Notes: generated by a model not told the origin, from the sequence alone. A stretch of 64,000 nt of DNA from an uncultured Clostridia bacterium (GCA_947591785.1 CANQDK010000006.1:1-64000); one strand, 5' to 3'. Counted from the first letter of the stretch, positions 54,292 to 63,962 are shown. A program made the numbers and translations.

Positions 54292-57200
54292 ATGGAACTA
54301 GAAGAACAGAATCGAGTGCTTCAAAACACTAAAAAAAATATGTTAATCAGTGCTTCCGCAGGCAGTGGAAAAACATATATCATGATAAAATACATTTGTC
54401 AACTTATATGTGATAAAAAGAGCAGAGTTCCTGTTAAGGATTTTTTAGTTTTAACCTTCACAAAATCTGCCGCAAACCAAATGAAACAAAGGCTTTTGGC
54501 TAAACTTAAAGAACAGCCACAAGATGAATATATCATTGAACAAATTGATGCACTTTCGACTGCAAATATTTCTACAATTCACTCTTTTTGTGAAAAATAT
54601 TTGAAAAAATATGCAAATTTATTGAATTTAAATGAAAATTTTTCACTTTTAGATGAAAATATGGCACAAGAAATAAAAGAAAGAGCTTTTGCTTCGTCTT
54701 TGAAAAAATTTAATGGCTGTGAAGAATATGAACTCGTTCTTGAATGCTTTAAACATAACACAGAGAAAATCAAGGAAATTATTTTTGAAATTGAAAAACT
54801 TGTTGTTGCATTGGCAAACAAAGAAAAATTTCTGGAAGAAAATTTAAAAAATCCGCAAATGTTTTTTGATAGTGCAGTTGTATTTCTTTTTGAATATTAC
54901 AAAAATTATTTGCAAAGTTTTCTAAAAACTGTTGACAGTCTTCATCTGGAGGATTTTTATGATTTATTGAAAGAATCTGTTGCAAAAATGCTTGAATCAA
55001 AGGATATTTTTGAATTTTATTCTTATGCAGAACAATTTAAATTTCCAAATTTACCTCGCAAATCAGAAATTGGAGAAGAACTTGTTTTAAAACTTAGAGT
55101 GCTTAGAACAAAATTTAATGCTAGGATATCAAAACTGAAAGATTTAAAATTGGGAGATAAAGAAAACTTAGATTTCCAAAGGGAAGGCTTGCTTGAAAAA
55201 GCGATTTTAAAACTGTATCAAATTTATGATAAAGAGCAGGAAGAAATAAAGTCAACATTAAATTGTTTGGATTTTAACGATTTAGAAAAAAATATGAGTC
55301 TGTTGTCTCAACATGAAAATTTATTTAAAGATTTTAAGTATGTTTTTATTGATGAATATCAGGATACAAACAAAATTCAAGAAAAAATTATAAAAAATGT
55401 TGCAAAAAATTGCAATTTTGTTGCTGTTGGTGATGCAAAACAGGGGATTTATGGTTTTCGTCTTGCAAGTGCAGAAATCTTTTTGAAAGATTTGAAGGAT
55501 TTTCAGGAAGGTGAAGATTCTGCAGTAAATTTCTTGCAATCAAATTTCCGTAGTGCTCAAGAGGTTTTAGATTTTGTCAATGATGTGTTTAAAGTGTGTA
55601 TGACTGAAGAAATCACAAAAATTGACTATGCAAACACCTCAATGTTGCAAGGGAGAAGCGAATTTGCAAATGATGGACAAAAAGCTGTTAATATAGAACT
55701 TGTTGTTGCTCCACAAAAAAAAGAAATTATAATTCCAACATTCTATGATGTTAGGACAGCAGAGATTATAAAAGATGAAAGAAATTTTCCACTTCTTTGC
55801 GATATTTTGTTGAAAATTAAAGATGCTTTATCTTCTCAAATCTCTGACAATGGACAGCTAAGACAAGTAAAGTTTGGCGATATTGCCATTTTATCTAGGA
55901 AAAGAGATGGGCTTTTTAATGATATTGAAAAATTTTTAACAAATTTTGATATCCCTGTGCTTTCAAATTCTAGACAAAACCTTTCAGATGAACCACAAAT
56001 TAAGGTTTTGATAAATTTCTTGAAATTAGCACTTTCGCTTGACGATGAAATTGCTCTATTGAGTGTGTTGACATCTGGTTTATATTCTTTGAGTTTTGAA
56101 GATGTTTTAAAGCAAAAAGGGGACAAAAAACTTCGTGAAATTGTTGAATCTAATCAGAACAAACTTTTTTCTGATTTTAATGATGATTTAAAAACATTTA
56201 GGTTTGAATATCAAGTCTTTGGAATAAGAAAATCTCTTGAAAGAATTTTCTCAAAACGTGATTTTCGAGCCTTTATAAACCTAAAACCAAATGGAATTAA
56301 ACTTAATATTTTTATAGACAATTTCTTAAAAGAATGCGAGAAATTTGATTATGATTTGCCTGCACTTATAAACTATTTTGAAAATGTTGAGATTTCTGTT
56401 TCTGCAGAAGCTAGTGCAAGTGAAGAAAATGTGCTTTTGACAACAATACATGACAGTAAAGGGTTGGAATATCCTATTGTTTTTCTTATTAATTGTGATG
56501 TAAGTTTATCAAAGGCGGCTCCAAAGGTTGATGTTGAGATTGATGAAAAATTTGGATTCGCAGTGAAGCTTTATGATAAGGCGAACAACAGCGAACTTCA
56601 ATCTGTTAGAATGAGAGCAATTAAAGATAGCAGAAGACAAAGAGAATTTGTTGAAGAACTGATGATATTCTATGTTGCTTTGACGAGAGCTAAAAACAGA
56701 CTCTATTTGTTTGGATTTTATGATGAATCTTTTTTTGAAAAACTTGATTTGCGTGATTGCGACTCTTATTTCGACTTTATATTCTTTGCATTAAAAGATG
56801 TTAAACCTGAACTTGACAAATCGAATATGTATGAAAAAGAAAATTTGAGAATAAGTGTTGTTGATGGAAAAATTCCAGATGAAATTTTTGAAAAACAAAA
56901 TTTAGAAAATATGGAAATTTTGCCGGAAATAGCTGAAAAAATTGAAAAATATCTTAATTTTTCATACAAATTAGATTCAAGTTCAAATTTTAAGTTGAAA
57001 GAAAGTGTGACTGCATTAACATCAATGAACCAGGAAAATACATTTGAGAAATTTGCAAATGACAACTTCAATTTTTCGGATAATTATATTGAAACTGGAA
57101 ATGCTTATCATCTTGCACTTAAAAGTTTGGATTTTCAAAAAATTTCTGATTTACAGTCATTAAAGCAAGAATTGGAATTGCTGGGAGATGTTGTTGACAG

Positions 57201-57567
57201 AAGTTTGCTTGATGAAGAAATTTTACTGAAAAATGTTTTGATTTTAAAAGATTTAACAAATGGTGCAAAAATTTTTAAGGAAAAAGAATTTGTTTTGAAA
57301 GAAAAACTTTGTGAACTTTTAAAAACAGATGTTGATGACAAAATTTTGGTTCAAGGCATTGTGGATTTATTTGCAATTAAAGATAATGAAATTATATTAG
57401 TGGATTATAAATATACAAATCATCATGATAAATATTATTTAATAAATAAATATAATACACAACTAAAACTATATAAAATTGCTCTTGAAAATGCTTTTAA
57501 TATGAAAGTTTCAAAAGCCTTTTTGCTGTCTTTAAAGTTTGCAGAGCTTATTGAAATGAACTTTTAA
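54292..57567 (+). CDS. addA: AddA helicase-nuclease subunit
   Basis: A 1091-residue SF1 helicase-nuclease that resects double-strand breaks with AddB and loads RecA. Motifs in order: ISASAGSGKTYIM (Walker A, near 20), FIDEYQDTNKIQ (Walker B, near 352), VGDAKQGIYGFR (motif III), SNFRS (IV), TTIHDSKGLEYPIVFL (V) and FYVALTRAKNRLYLFG (VI). The C-terminal nuclease has NAYHLALKS, QGIVDLFAIKDNE and LVDYKYTNHHDK (near 1037). Somewhat shorter than B. subtilis AddA (1232). GAGGG precedes the ATG. It forms the usual addB-addA operon. Confidence 0.95.
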   Translation: MELEEQNRVLQNTKKNMLISASAGSGKTYIMIKYICQLICDKKSRVPVKDFLVLTFTKSAANQMKQRLLAKLKEQPQDEYIIEQIDALSTANISTIHSFCEKYLKKYANLLNLNENFSLLDENMAQEIKERAFASSLKKFNGCEEYELVLECFKHNTEKIKEIIFEIEKLVVALANKEKFLEENLKNPQMFFDSAVVFLFEYYKNYLQSFLKTVDSLHLEDFYDLLKESVAKMLESKDIFEFYSYAEQFKFPNLPRKSEIGEELVLKLRVLRTKFNARISKLKDLKLGDKENLDFQREGLLEKAILKLYQIYDKEQEEIKSTLNCLDFNDLEKNMSLLSQHENLFKDFKYVFIDEYQDTNKIQEKIIKNVAKNCNFVAVGDAKQGIYGFRLASAEIFLKDLKDFQEGEDSAVNFLQSNFRSAQEVLDFVNDVFKVCMTEEITKIDYANTSMLQGRSEFANDGQKAVNIELVVAPQKKEIIIPTFYDVRTAEIIKDERNFPLLCDILLKIKDALSSQISDNGQLRQVKFGDIAILSRKRDGLFNDIEKFLTNFDIPVLSNSRQNLSDEPQIKVLINFLKLALSLDDEIALLSVLTSGLYSLSFEDVLKQKGDKKLREIVESNQNKLFSDFNDDLKTFRFEYQVFGIRKSLERIFSKRDFRAFINLKPNGIKLNIFIDNFLKECEKFDYDLPALINYFENVEISVSAEASASEENVLLTTIHDSKGLEYPIVFLINCDVSLSKAAPKVDVEIDEKFGFAVKLYDKANNSELQSVRMRAIKDSRRQREFVEELMIFYVALTRAKNRLYLFGFYDESFFEKLDLRDCDSYFDFIFFALKDVKPELDKSNMYEKENLRISVVDGKIPDEIFEKQNLENMEILPEIAEKIEKYLNFSYKLDSSSNFKLKESVTALTSMNQENTFEKFANDNFNFSDNYIETGNAYHLALKSLDFQKISDLQSLKQELELLGDVVDRSLLDEEILLKNVLILKDLTNGAKIFKEKEFVLKEKLCELLKTDVDDKILVQGIVDLFAIKDNEIILVDYKYTNHHDKYYLINKYNTQLKLYKIALENAFNMKVSKAFLLSLKFAELIEMNF

Positions 57568-57689
57568 TTTCTGATTTTTAAACATAATTTTTCATATATT
57601 TTAATCCCTTATTTTATCGCAAGAATAAATGTATGAAAAAATTTTAAAAAATTATTAAAAATTGTTAGTAAATATTTTTTAAGATGTGA

Positions 57690-57770
57690 TATACTATGTT
57701 TGATATATGAACATTTGATTTCTTCTAATCACTTCCTTGAATATAAAGTTTGTTCATAAATCAAAGGAGG
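57690..57770 (+). promoter_or_regulatory. Promoter and crossing-repeat leader
   Basis: TATACT (57690-57695) with TGA before it (extended -10) sets transcription near 57702. The leader has two repeat pairs in crossing order: TATGAACA (57706-57713) with TGTTCATA (57751-57758), and TTTGATTT (57714-57721) with AAATCAAA (57758-57765). The last arm abuts the AGGAGG at 57765-57770. The two stems can form a pseudoknot or exclude each other, and the second would mask the ribosome site. Confidence 0.5.
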
Positions 57771-57775
57771 TTACT

Positions 57776-60136
57776 ATGATTTCAACTATAAGTGATATCA
57801 TATCTGACTTGGCGACATTCTTCACAAATTTATCTAAGAGCCTTTCAGCTGACTTAATCTTTTTCCTTGCTCTCGCTGTGGAAGCTGGAATTGTTGTGTT
57901 GTTTGTTGTGAAAAGTCTTTATTCCTATGAGTCATCACTCAACAGAACTCTTGATAAGGCAAACTATTGGCTTTTTCAAAACAAGTTTGTCACGGAAGAA
58001 AATATTCAAGAATTAAATATGCTTTTTAAATCGCATGGCCCAAAACGTCTTTGCTATTATTGGCAACAATACATACTTTTCAGAGAAGGTAATCCTTCTT
58101 CTTATCTTTCAACGGAAAATTTGATTGAAAAACCTTTAAAAACAAGTTCGTTTAATTCAAATATTAAAAACCTTTCAATTTTCACAACTCTTTGGGCTTT
58201 TATTTCTGGTATGCTTGTTTGGGCAGTTTCGGGTGCAACAAGTTCAATCTTAAATGGAAACGCAATTTTGATGGCAATAATGGTTCCAGTTTTTGTTATG
58301 ATTATTGGTGTGATTTTTATTGTTTTCCTTCGTGCAAGAAAAAATGTTGTGTTAAATTCTTTATATCAAAACACATCATTGTTTGGACGTTTTATGGATA
58401 ATGCTTGCGTTGATCTTCCAACTTACATTGACTATCAAATTTTGTTCACTCCACAAGAAATTGAAAATGGACAACCTGTTTTGCGAGAATTTTTGGATTA
58501 TAAGGCAAGAAAAGAGAAAGAAGAATTCAACAAAGCGAAGGAAAATGAATTCGCACATGAAGAATACGACTTTTCTGCAACAGGTATTGATGGTTCTATT
58601 GTTCTTGACAGAGCAATGAGAGAAAGTGAACTTTTCCTTAAAAAGAAAGAAAAAATTCTTATTCAAATTTCACAACTTGAATCAGCTGTTGATTCCAGAA
58701 GAAAGAATTTTGATAATGTTCAAAAGGAATATCAAACAAAAATTCAGGCATCTAAAGAAAATATTGAAAGATTGCGTCAGATGCAGGAAGAAACCACTAA
58801 TAGAATTGAGAGCAACTATTATCGTAAACAACAGACACAAGAAATTGGAAAGCAGGAGCAATACGAACAAGAGTTTGAACAACAAAGAGCTAAATATTTG
58901 CTTGAAAAGAATGAAGGTGAAGAAGAAATTGCAAAACTTAATGCTCAACTTGAAGCCGACAGAAAAGCAACAGAAACCGCAATGCTTAGTGAATATCAAA
59001 CCTTCTTTAACAAATTCTGCACAAGTGCAGAGAAAGTTGTTGCTCAAGTTTTTAAAGACAGACTTAACGAACTTTATGATGAAAATGAAAAAGATAAACA
59101 ATATATCACAACTCTTGAAATTAAATTGAAGAACACTCCAGATGCTGAAAGTTCTCTTAATGAAGAGGGGACATACGATAAAGACGGAAACTATGTTTAT
59201 CCAAATGGCACATTCTTTGACAAGGAAGGCAACTTCCATGATGAACGCGGAAATGTTTATTCTCAAGATGGGAAACTTATTTTTGAGTCTGAAAAAGTCC
59301 CTGAAGTTGCAGAGAAAAAAGAAGTTGTTGACTTTGACGACTTTAATGAGTTTGACTTTATGAATGATGTTTCTCAAAAAGGCGAAGTTTATGATGTTGC
59401 TGAGAAAGTCGTTAACGATGTTGATGAAAACAGAACTGTTAAAGTTGTCAATAAAAGTAAGAAAAACAACATAATGGAAGGACGTGTTGTTGAAGATAAA
59501 ACAGATGCTACTGAAAATATAGAATCTGCAGAAAATGAAAAATCAGATAATGAAAATACAGATAAACAAAACACTGAAGACACAAATTTGAAAACTGATG
59601 ACACACAGGCTGAATCTAAAAAAGAAGATTTGACAGCTGAAAATAATGTGGAGAATAAAGAAGAAAAAACTAAAGAAAACACATCAAAAGATAAACCTAA
59701 GAAATCAACAAAATCTCGTGGTAGACCAACGAAAGCAAGCACAAAGGACAATGAAAACAAGCCTAAAAAGAGTGCTGGACGTCCAAAAAAAATTGTGAAG
59801 GAAAGCGAAAGTCCAAAACCTAAGTTGGAAAGAGGAAGACCCAAGAAAACAAATGTTGAGTCTATCGAAGAAATCAATAAACGTCTTTCAGAAGAAGAAG
59901 AAAGAATAAATAAAATTCGAGCTTCTTTAAATCAAGATTTGCAAAAAGCAATGGATGAAATAAGCACTGACACAAAAGATGAAAATAAGGCCCGTCGTGA
60001 TAAGCTGATCAAGGAAATCACAAAACTACAAACAGAAGCACAAAATGTCATTCAAAATGCTGACACAGAAGATAAGATTGCTGAAATAAATGCAAAGCTT
60101 GAAAAACTCCTTGACCAGATTCAAAAATTAGGATAA
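57776..60136 (+). CDS. Membrane protein with coiled coil and three AT-hook-like motifs
   Basis: A 786-residue protein. Transmembrane helices lie at about 27-50, 135-157 and 165-190. A long Glu/Lys/Gln coiled coil spans about 280-460. A tandem of YDKDGNYVYPNGTFFDKEGNFHDERGN-type repeats lies near 465-505. A Lys/Glu/Asn low-complexity part carries three RGRP-like cores, near 647 (SRGRPTK), 666 (AGRPKK) and 685 (RGRPKK), the AT-hook form that grips AT-rich minor groove. A final coiled coil follows. AGGAGG lies before the ATG at 57776; an in-frame ATG at 57737 lies within the leader. A membrane-bound DNA tether or scaffold is plausible (inference). Confidence 0.65.
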   Translation: MISTISDIISDLATFFTNLSKSLSADLIFFLALAVEAGIVVLFVVKSLYSYESSLNRTLDKANYWLFQNKFVTEENIQELNMLFKSHGPKRLCYYWQQYILFREGNPSSYLSTENLIEKPLKTSSFNSNIKNLSIFTTLWAFISGMLVWAVSGATSSILNGNAILMAIMVPVFVMIIGVIFIVFLRARKNVVLNSLYQNTSLFGRFMDNACVDLPTYIDYQILFTPQEIENGQPVLREFLDYKARKEKEEFNKAKENEFAHEEYDFSATGIDGSIVLDRAMRESELFLKKKEKILIQISQLESAVDSRRKNFDNVQKEYQTKIQASKENIERLRQMQEETTNRIESNYYRKQQTQEIGKQEQYEQEFEQQRAKYLLEKNEGEEEIAKLNAQLEADRKATETAMLSEYQTFFNKFCTSAEKVVAQVFKDRLNELYDENEKDKQYITTLEIKLKNTPDAESSLNEEGTYDKDGNYVYPNGTFFDKEGNFHDERGNVYSQDGKLIFESEKVPEVAEKKEVVDFDDFNEFDFMNDVSQKGEVYDVAEKVVNDVDENRTVKVVNKSKKNNIMEGRVVEDKTDATENIESAENEKSDNENTDKQNTEDTNLKTDDTQAESKKEDLTAENNVENKEEKTKENTSKDKPKKSTKSRGRPTKASTKDNENKPKKSAGRPKKIVKESESPKPKLERGRPKKTNVESIEEINKRLSEEEERINKIRASLNQDLQKAMDEISTDTKDENKARRDKLIKEITKLQTEAQNVIQNADTEDKIAEINAKLEKLLDQIQKLG

Positions 60137-60164
60137 AAAAAGACCAAAAATTTTGGTCTTTTTT
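60135..60164. terminator. Bidirectional intrinsic terminator
   Basis: AAAAAAAGACCAAAA pairs with TTTTGGTCTTTTTT almost without a loop. It follows the membrane protein stop and also faces the end of the minus-strand gene at 60245. Confidence 0.85.
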
Positions 60165-60244
60165 ATTTTTAGTTTATTAAACAATGAATTCTAAAAATTA
60201 AGATTTGAGATTTGAGTTTTTGTTAAATCAAAATTTTAAATTTT

Positions 60245-60556
60245 TTAAATTAATATTTTAAAAAGTTCAACTTGCCCAGAAACAAGTCCATAAATCAGCA
60301 TTCCTATAGAACCTAGAATACACAATCCACCGACAATGTAGTTGGCTCTTTTTGAAATAACAGATGGGTGATTTTTATCTCTGTTATAAACGCCATTAAA
60401 GACAAGTGCAAGTCCGAGCAAATACATAATATATATTACAGACAAATATAAGTCAAGATATCTTATCACTTTGAAATAATAAAGCAAAGCTAAAACAACA
60501 GCCGCACAACTAAAAAACAAACCAATTAAAAGGTAGCGTCTTGCAGATTTAGACAT
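60245..60556 (-). CDS. Small membrane protein, three helices
   Basis: A 103-residue protein with hydrophobic helices at about 8-27, 34-53 and 74-95, and an Arg/Lys-rich N-terminus (SKSARRY). GGAGG lies six bases before the ATG at 60556; the TTG one codon earlier is less likely. It lies 91 bases downstream of the radical SAM gene on the same strand. Function unknown. Confidence 0.75.
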   Translation of the reverse strand: MSKSARRYLLIGLFFSCAAVVLALLYYFKVIRYLDLYLSVIYIMYLLGLALVFNGVYNRDKNHPSVISKRANYIVGGLCILGSIGMLIYGLVSGQVELFKILI

Positions 60557-60647
60557 CAAACACCTCCATTTAATATAATGATAAGTTTTTAAATTAAATA
60601 TGTCAAATAAAATTTGAATTTTTTTAAATCAAATGCCAATTTTGATA

Positions 60648-61499
60648 TTAGTTTTTAAAATTTGGCACAAAGCAAGAGTTAGCACTTTCAAAATCTTGAA
60701 CAAAGCCATTTGTGATTCCTAGTTTTTCGAGATGCGTAAGCACAAGTTTATATTCGATAGGAGTAATTTTTCTATCTAAACAGCTGTTTCCATTTGGAGT
60801 GAACTGACTCATGAGGCTAAGCATTCTGTTTGGGAAGTTTTGTTTTATTAAGTCTAAAACTTCAAGTGAATTTTCAACATGGTTTGGCAAAACAAGATGT
60901 CGAATTATTACACCTTGCTTCATCAATCCCTGTGCGTCAAAGATGTCTGTTTTTTGTTTGCACATTTCTGTGATAGCTGGAAGTGCATAATCAACATAGT
61001 CTTTACATGAGGAAAATTTTTGACTTAGAAGATTTGATGAATATTTGAAGTCAGGGAGAAAAATGTCAACAAATTTTGAAATTTCCTTAATTGTTTCTGT
61101 GGTTTCATAAGCGTTGGAATTCCAAATGACAGGAATTTCTTTATTAAATTGCTCAAAAACCTCGCATAAAGTTTTTGAAAAATGTGTTGGAGTGATTAAA
61201 TCAATGGCACAATGATTTTTTTGCTTTTCTTTTAACAAATGAGTAAATTCTTCAATGCTATAAAGTTTTCCAACTCCACCTCTTGAAATTTCAATATTTT
61301 GACAATAATCGCATTTCAAATTGCAGCCAGAAAAAAATATTGCAAGGACTCCTTTTTCATTTGAAAGACATGGTTCTTCCCAGCAAAAATGTTCGATTAT
61401 TTTGGATATTCTCAATTTTTCAGTCTCATTGCAAAAGCCTGGAGTTGTGCAACGTTCAACGCCACACTTTCTTGGACAGATTTCACATTTGTTTTTCAA
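60648..61499 (-). CDS. Radical SAM protein (PflX/COG1313-like), TTG start
   Basis: A 283-residue radical SAM enzyme. It opens with extra Cys pairs (CEICPRKCGVER.CTTPGFC, residues 5-23) and has the SAM cluster CNLKCDYC (Cys59, 63, 66). A late PNHVENSLEVLDLIKQ and SLMSQFTPNG are typical of COG1313 proteins, the PflA-related group labelled putative pyruvate-formate-lyase activator. The substrate is unknown. No ATG is available; the reading frame opens with TTG at 61499 and only AAAGG about 12 bases upstream serves it, so initiation is probably weak. It is likely co-transcribed with the small membrane protein. Confidence 0.82.
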   Translation of the reverse strand: MKNKCEICPRKCGVERCTTPGFCNETEKLRISKIIEHFCWEEPCLSNEKGVLAIFFSGCNLKCDYCQNIEISRGGVGKLYSIEEFTHLLKEKQKNHCAIDLITPTHFSKTLCEVFEQFNKEIPVIWNSNAYETTETIKEISKFVDIFLPDFKYSSNLLSQKFSSCKDYVDYALPAITEMCKQKTDIFDAQGLMKQGVIIRHLVLPNHVENSLEVLDLIKQNFPNRMLSLMSQFTPNGNSCLDRKITPIEYKLVLTHLEKLGITNGFVQDFESANSCFVPNFKN

Positions 61500-61679
61500 A
61501 TTTTTAATAACCTTTTTAGTTCAAATCTTAGACATTTTTAATTTTTATCCTTTAAAAATTTAGCAAATATGACATTTTATCTTAAAAGAAATGTTGACTT
61601 ATTATTGCACAAAGATTTGTTTTTTGTCAAGTTTTTCGGTGTTTAAATAATTTTAGGGTTTACAATTATTGAAAATATA

Positions 61680-61708
61680 TAGACAAAATTCATAATATAT
61701 GTTATAAT
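61680..61708 (+). promoter_or_regulatory. Promoter of the CNNM/CorC gene
   Basis: TAGACA (61680-61685), 17 bases, TATAAT (61703-61708). The leader to the ATG is about 80 bases and structured. Confidence 0.65.
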
Positions 61709-61719
61709 AACAAAGTAAA

Positions 61720-61779
61720 TTGAAATGGAAACATTTTTGAAAATATTTTTTTCAAGGACATATTATAAAAACATTTCAA
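61720..61779 (+). promoter_or_regulatory. Nested hairpins in the CNNM leader
   Basis: Outer arms TTGAAATG (61720-61727) and CATTTCAA (61772-61779) are perfectly complementary. Inside, TTGAAAA (61737-61743) pairs with TTTTCAA (61749-61755). The outer 3' arm ends five bases before AAGGAG (61784-61789). This could control translation; no known riboswitch consensus is visible. Confidence 0.4.
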
Positions 61780-61795
61780 ACATTAAGGAGTTTTT

Positions 61796-63193
61796 ATGCA
61801 CCCCAGTTGTATGATGCTTGCAACAAAATTTAATGCTACACATGGAATTTTAATCGCAGTGATTGTGATTTTGCTTGTTTGTTCGGCATTCTTTTCGGCG
61901 GCAGAAACCGCTTTTTCTTCTATGAATATTATAAGAATTCGCACAATGGCGGAAAACAAAGTTAAGGGAGCGAGAAAAGCACTTTATATATCAGAACACT
62001 CTGACCGTGCATTAACAACAATCTTGGTTGGAAATAACATTGTGAATATTCTTGCAACCACTCTTTGTGCTTTTATTTTGTCTGATCTACTTGTTGACCC
62101 AACTCTTCTCAATGTTTTGAACACTCTTGTTATGACTATTGTTATTTTAATCACGGGAGAAATTTTGCCAAAAGCTCTTGCAAAAGCGAATCCAGAAAAG
62201 ACAGCAACAAAATTTTCGCTAATTTTATATTTACTTATGAAAATTTTGTATCCTATTGTTATTTGTTTTTATGGGCTTCAAAAGCTTTTCACGAAGAAAC
62301 AATACACCGAACGTCATGAAACAGCAACTTTCACCGAAGATGAATTGGAAAGCATTATTGACACTATGGAAGAAGAAGGTGTTTTAGAAAAAGATGAAGT
62401 TGATATGTTGCAAGGCACTTTCAAAATGAAAGAAGCAACTGCACACGACATTATGACACATCGTGTTGATGTTGAGTTTTTGGAAATTAATGATAAGCCA
62501 GAAGTCGTTGAAAAAGCAATTTTGGAACATAAATATAGTCGTTTTCCAGTTTATCAAGACAACACAGACAATGTTGTTGGAGTTCTAAACATTAAGGATT
62601 ATATCTATGCAAAAATTGAGGGGAAAGATGTTGAACTTTCAAAGCTTATGACTATTCCGCTTTTTGTTGCAGAAAACACTAATGTTGACACACTTATTAA
62701 AGAAATGCAAAAAGAGAAAAAACATCTTGCCATTGTGCTTGATGAGAAGGGCGGAGTTTCAGGAATTGTCACACTGGAAGATTGTGTTGAAACAATTTTT
62801 GGAGAAATCTTTGACGAAACAGATGTTGGAGAAACTGAACCAAAGATTGAACAAATCGGAGATGATGAGTATTCTGTTGACACAGAAATCACAATAGAGG
62901 ACCTTTTTGATAGATTGGAAATTGAAACGCTTCCAGAAAATCCGTATCAAACTTTAACTTCATTTTTATTTGATTTATCAGAGGATATTCCAGAAAAAGG
63001 AAGTGAGTATGTTTATCACACAATAGATGAAATTCTTGATGATGAAGGAAATTTGACTCTGCATAAAATTAATATGATATTCACTGTTACAAATATGGAT
63101 GGAAGAAAAGTCAATAAAGTGAACTTAAAAATTAAATATATTGATAACGAAAATGAAACTGAATCTGAAAACAAAGATGATGGAAAAGCATGA
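61796..63193 (+). CDS. CNNM/CorC-type transporter with CBS pair (hemolysin-family)
   Basis: A 465-residue membrane protein of the CNNM/CorC/YhdP group, often named hemolysin; known members move or sense Mg or other divalent cations. Residues 1-175 are the CNNM membrane domain (LVCSAFFSAAETAFSS, LTTILVGNNIVNI, ITGEILPKALAKANPE). A CBS pair follows at about 205-325 (HDIMTHRVDVEFL, RFPVYQDNTDNVVGVLNIKDY, LAIVLDEKGGVSGIVTLEDCVE), then a CorC_HlyC domain at about 345-435. AAGGAG lies seven bases before the ATG. Its own promoter and a structured leader suggest regulation. Confidence 0.92.
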   Translation: MHPSCMMLATKFNATHGILIAVIVILLVCSAFFSAAETAFSSMNIIRIRTMAENKVKGARKALYISEHSDRALTTILVGNNIVNILATTLCAFILSDLLVDPTLLNVLNTLVMTIVILITGEILPKALAKANPEKTATKFSLILYLLMKILYPIVICFYGLQKLFTKKQYTERHETATFTEDELESIIDTMEEEGVLEKDEVDMLQGTFKMKEATAHDIMTHRVDVEFLEINDKPEVVEKAILEHKYSRFPVYQDNTDNVVGVLNIKDYIYAKIEGKDVELSKLMTIPLFVAENTNVDTLIKEMQKEKKHLAIVLDEKGGVSGIVTLEDCVETIFGEIFDETDVGETEPKIEQIGDDEYSVDTEITIEDLFDRLEIETLPENPYQTLTSFLFDLSEDIPEKGSEYVYHTIDEILDDEGNLTLHKINMIFTVTNMDGRKVNKVNLKIKYIDNENETESENKDDGKA

Positions 63194-63251
63194 AAATAAT
63201 AAAGAAAAAATCTCTTTACTAATGCTTAAATACTTTTTCTTTGAAAAAAAA

Positions 63252-63280
63252 TTGTTTTTTCTTTCTTAATGTGTTAATAT
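63252..63280 (+). promoter_or_regulatory. Promoter of the SecB-like gene
   Basis: TTGTTT (63252-63257), 17 bases, TAATAT (63275-63280). The 100-base leader holds an AAATTTG/CAAATTT hairpin (63303-63325). Confidence 0.55.
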
Positions 63281-63388
63281 ATTCTTATAAGTCGATAAGT
63301 CAAAATTTGAGATGCTCGCAAATTTGATAAGAAACAAATCAATTAAACTATAAAATTGAGCAAAACTATAATTAATTGGAGAAAAAAT

Positions 63389-63781
63389 ATGAGTGAAAAT
63401 GTAATTAAACCACATCTTGTTAAACCAATGTTGGAAAAAGTCGTCTATGAAAAAATTTCTTTGCCACAAGCAAACGCAATGATAAACATAAAACCTGAAG
63501 ATGTGATTGATATTCGCAAAGTGACTGAAGAAATTGTTAAAGTGACACTTGTTCGCAGTTTGGTGATAAGCCCTGCAAATCTTATGAAACTTGCAGTTTC
63601 AATGAGCATCGACATTCCTGTTGATAGCATTGAATTTATGAAATTGCCTGATCCAAAGGAATATATAAAAACAAGTGCTCCTGTAAGGATTTTAATATCC
63701 TATGTTTCAAGCATCATCACAACACTTTCTATGAACACAATCCTTGGGCCAATTGTCACACCACCAAATTTGCAAGAATAA
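63389..63781 (+). CDS. SecB-like chaperone-fold protein
   Basis: A 130-residue cytoplasmic protein. The C-terminal half (ISYVSSIITTLSMN then GPIVTPPNLQE) matches the end of SecB-fold proteins, where a long helix with S..IS.LT is followed by a conserved PP(I/V)N-type motif. The N-terminal half is strand-rich, as in that fold. AATTGGAG lies before the ATG at 63389; the ORF-internal upstream start at 63356 is unlikely. Bona fide SecB is mainly proteobacterial, so a stand-alone holdase or toxin-antitoxin chaperone role is possible. No neighbour helps decide. Confidence 0.45.
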   Translation: MSENVIKPHLVKPMLEKVVYEKISLPQANAMINIKPEDVIDIRKVTEEIVKVTLVRSLVISPANLMKLAVSMSIDIPVDSIEFMKLPDPKEYIKTSAPVRILISYVSSIITTLSMNTILGPIVTPPNLQE

Positions 63782-63879
63782 TTTGTAAGAGAAAGTGATA
63801 AATTGTTTTTTAAACCATTTATAAGGTTGTGAAAAATAAAGTTTTTAAAATTTTTTGATACTATGCAGAAAATAGGACA

Positions 63880-63900
63880 AAAACAGAAAACATCTGTTTT
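63880..63900 (+). terminator. Weak terminator hairpin
   Basis: AAAACAGA pairs with TCTGTTTT across a six-base loop, ending in TTTT before the tRNA promoter. Confidence 0.5.
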
Positions 63901-63908
63901 AATTAAAG

Positions 63909-63938
63909 TTGCAAATTGTAAATGCCTTTTTTTATAAT
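63909..63938 (+). promoter_or_regulatory. tRNA promoter
   Basis: TTGCAA (63909-63914), 18 bases, TATAAT (63933-63938), 24 bases before the tRNA 5' end. Confidence 0.75.
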
Positions 63939-63962
63939 GATAAAACAGTTTGCAACAAGTTT

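Noticed and set aside
58682..59877. Overlapping frames of 160-230 codons on both strands within the AT-hook membrane protein gene
   Set aside because: Phe/Leu-rich or Lys-rich translations are the expected shadow of a Lys/Glu-rich coding region.
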